Below, in pieces: positions 63,949-64,000 of a stretch of 64,000 nt of DNA. The notes beneath the pieces were generated by a model that ran no database searches, had not been told where the DNA came from, and was given only the letters and a program-made list of their open reading frames with translations. The stretch comes from Azospirillum brasilense (GTDB taxonomy: Bacteria > Pseudomonadota > Alphaproteobacteria > Azospirillales > Azospirillaceae). Location: NCBI RefSeq assembly GCF_007827795.1, contig NZ_VITI01000009.1:1-64000 (forward strand), read 5' to 3'. Each line of letters starts with the position of its first letter. Positions within the stretch are counted from its first letter, which is position 1. The position numbers and the translations under genes are program-made.

Positions 63949-64000
63949 GGGCGTTCCTCCGGCTTATGATTGCTTTGTTGCGATCATTATAGCCGCTATT

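Overview
The window looks like chromosome or chromid DNA of an Azospirillum-type alphaproteobacterium (Rhodospirillales). This rests on very high GC throughout, alphaproteobacterial-type proteins in nearly every family, and dispersed GC-rich palindromes between genes. It is an inference from composition and gene content. I see no rRNA, tRNA, CRISPR array, integrase or insertion sequence; it is mostly a metabolic region with a polysaccharide block near the right end.

Region 1 (1-26.9 kb) is an oxalate/glyoxylate assimilation island. On the left are the tail of a GntR regulator, oxalyl-CoA decarboxylase (oxc), formyl-CoA transferase (frc) and a succinyl-CoA synthetase pair (sucCD). Further right are two OxlT-type oxalate:formate antiporters, then the glyoxylate-to-glycerate genes gcl, hyi, glxR and glycerate 2-kinase, a second GntR/FCD regulator, pyruvate kinase, a NUDIX hydrolase and a half-length pyruvate phosphate dikinase. 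thiC (with a clear TPP riboswitch) and thiE sit inside this block, and both oxc and gcl encode ThDP enzymes. A recurring palindrome of the form TGGYATRCCA lies upstream of an OxlT gene, a CBS-domain gene and a TauE/SafE gene. Related sites lie upstream of the other oxlT, of a tiny membrane-protein gene and of the GntR gene itself, which suggests one GntR regulon.

Region 2 (26.9-34.3 kb) holds a gamma-carbonic anhydrase-like protein, an FmdB-type zinc ribbon, and a TyrR/PhhR-like enhancer-binding protein divergent from dadA. Between those two are three TyrR-box-like repeats and a GG-N10-GC sigma-54 promoter. A secreted PRC-barrel protein, a PfpI/DJ-1 protein and two divergent NarL-type response regulators follow; one regulator lacks its phospho-acceptor Asp.

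Region 3 (34.4-44.4 kb) is a purine/urea nitrogen operon: xdhA-xdhB-ureD-ureA-ureB-ureC-murI-ureE-ureF-ureG, with several overlapping starts and stops. UreE has a 22-histidine tail, a glutamate racemase gene is embedded among the urease genes, and a dispersed palindromic element lies inside the start of ureF.

Region 4 (44.5-49.9 kb) contains housekeeping and stress genes: a PRC-barrel protein, a DUF2892 protein, fabI, bacteriohemerythrin, N-formylglutamate amidohydrolase, and an ArsR-family regulator divergent from a DUF3299-like protein. Region 5 (50-58.8 kb) is a surface polysaccharide cluster: O-antigen ligase-like protein, three glycosyltransferases, a Wzz-like protein, a PraR-like XRE regulator and a very large SLBB export protein. 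The right end (58.9-64 kb) carries an SprA-type metalloprotease-like protein, N-carbamoylputrescine amidase, a MarR regulator, a two-module pentapeptide-repeat protein, PhoU and ChaB.
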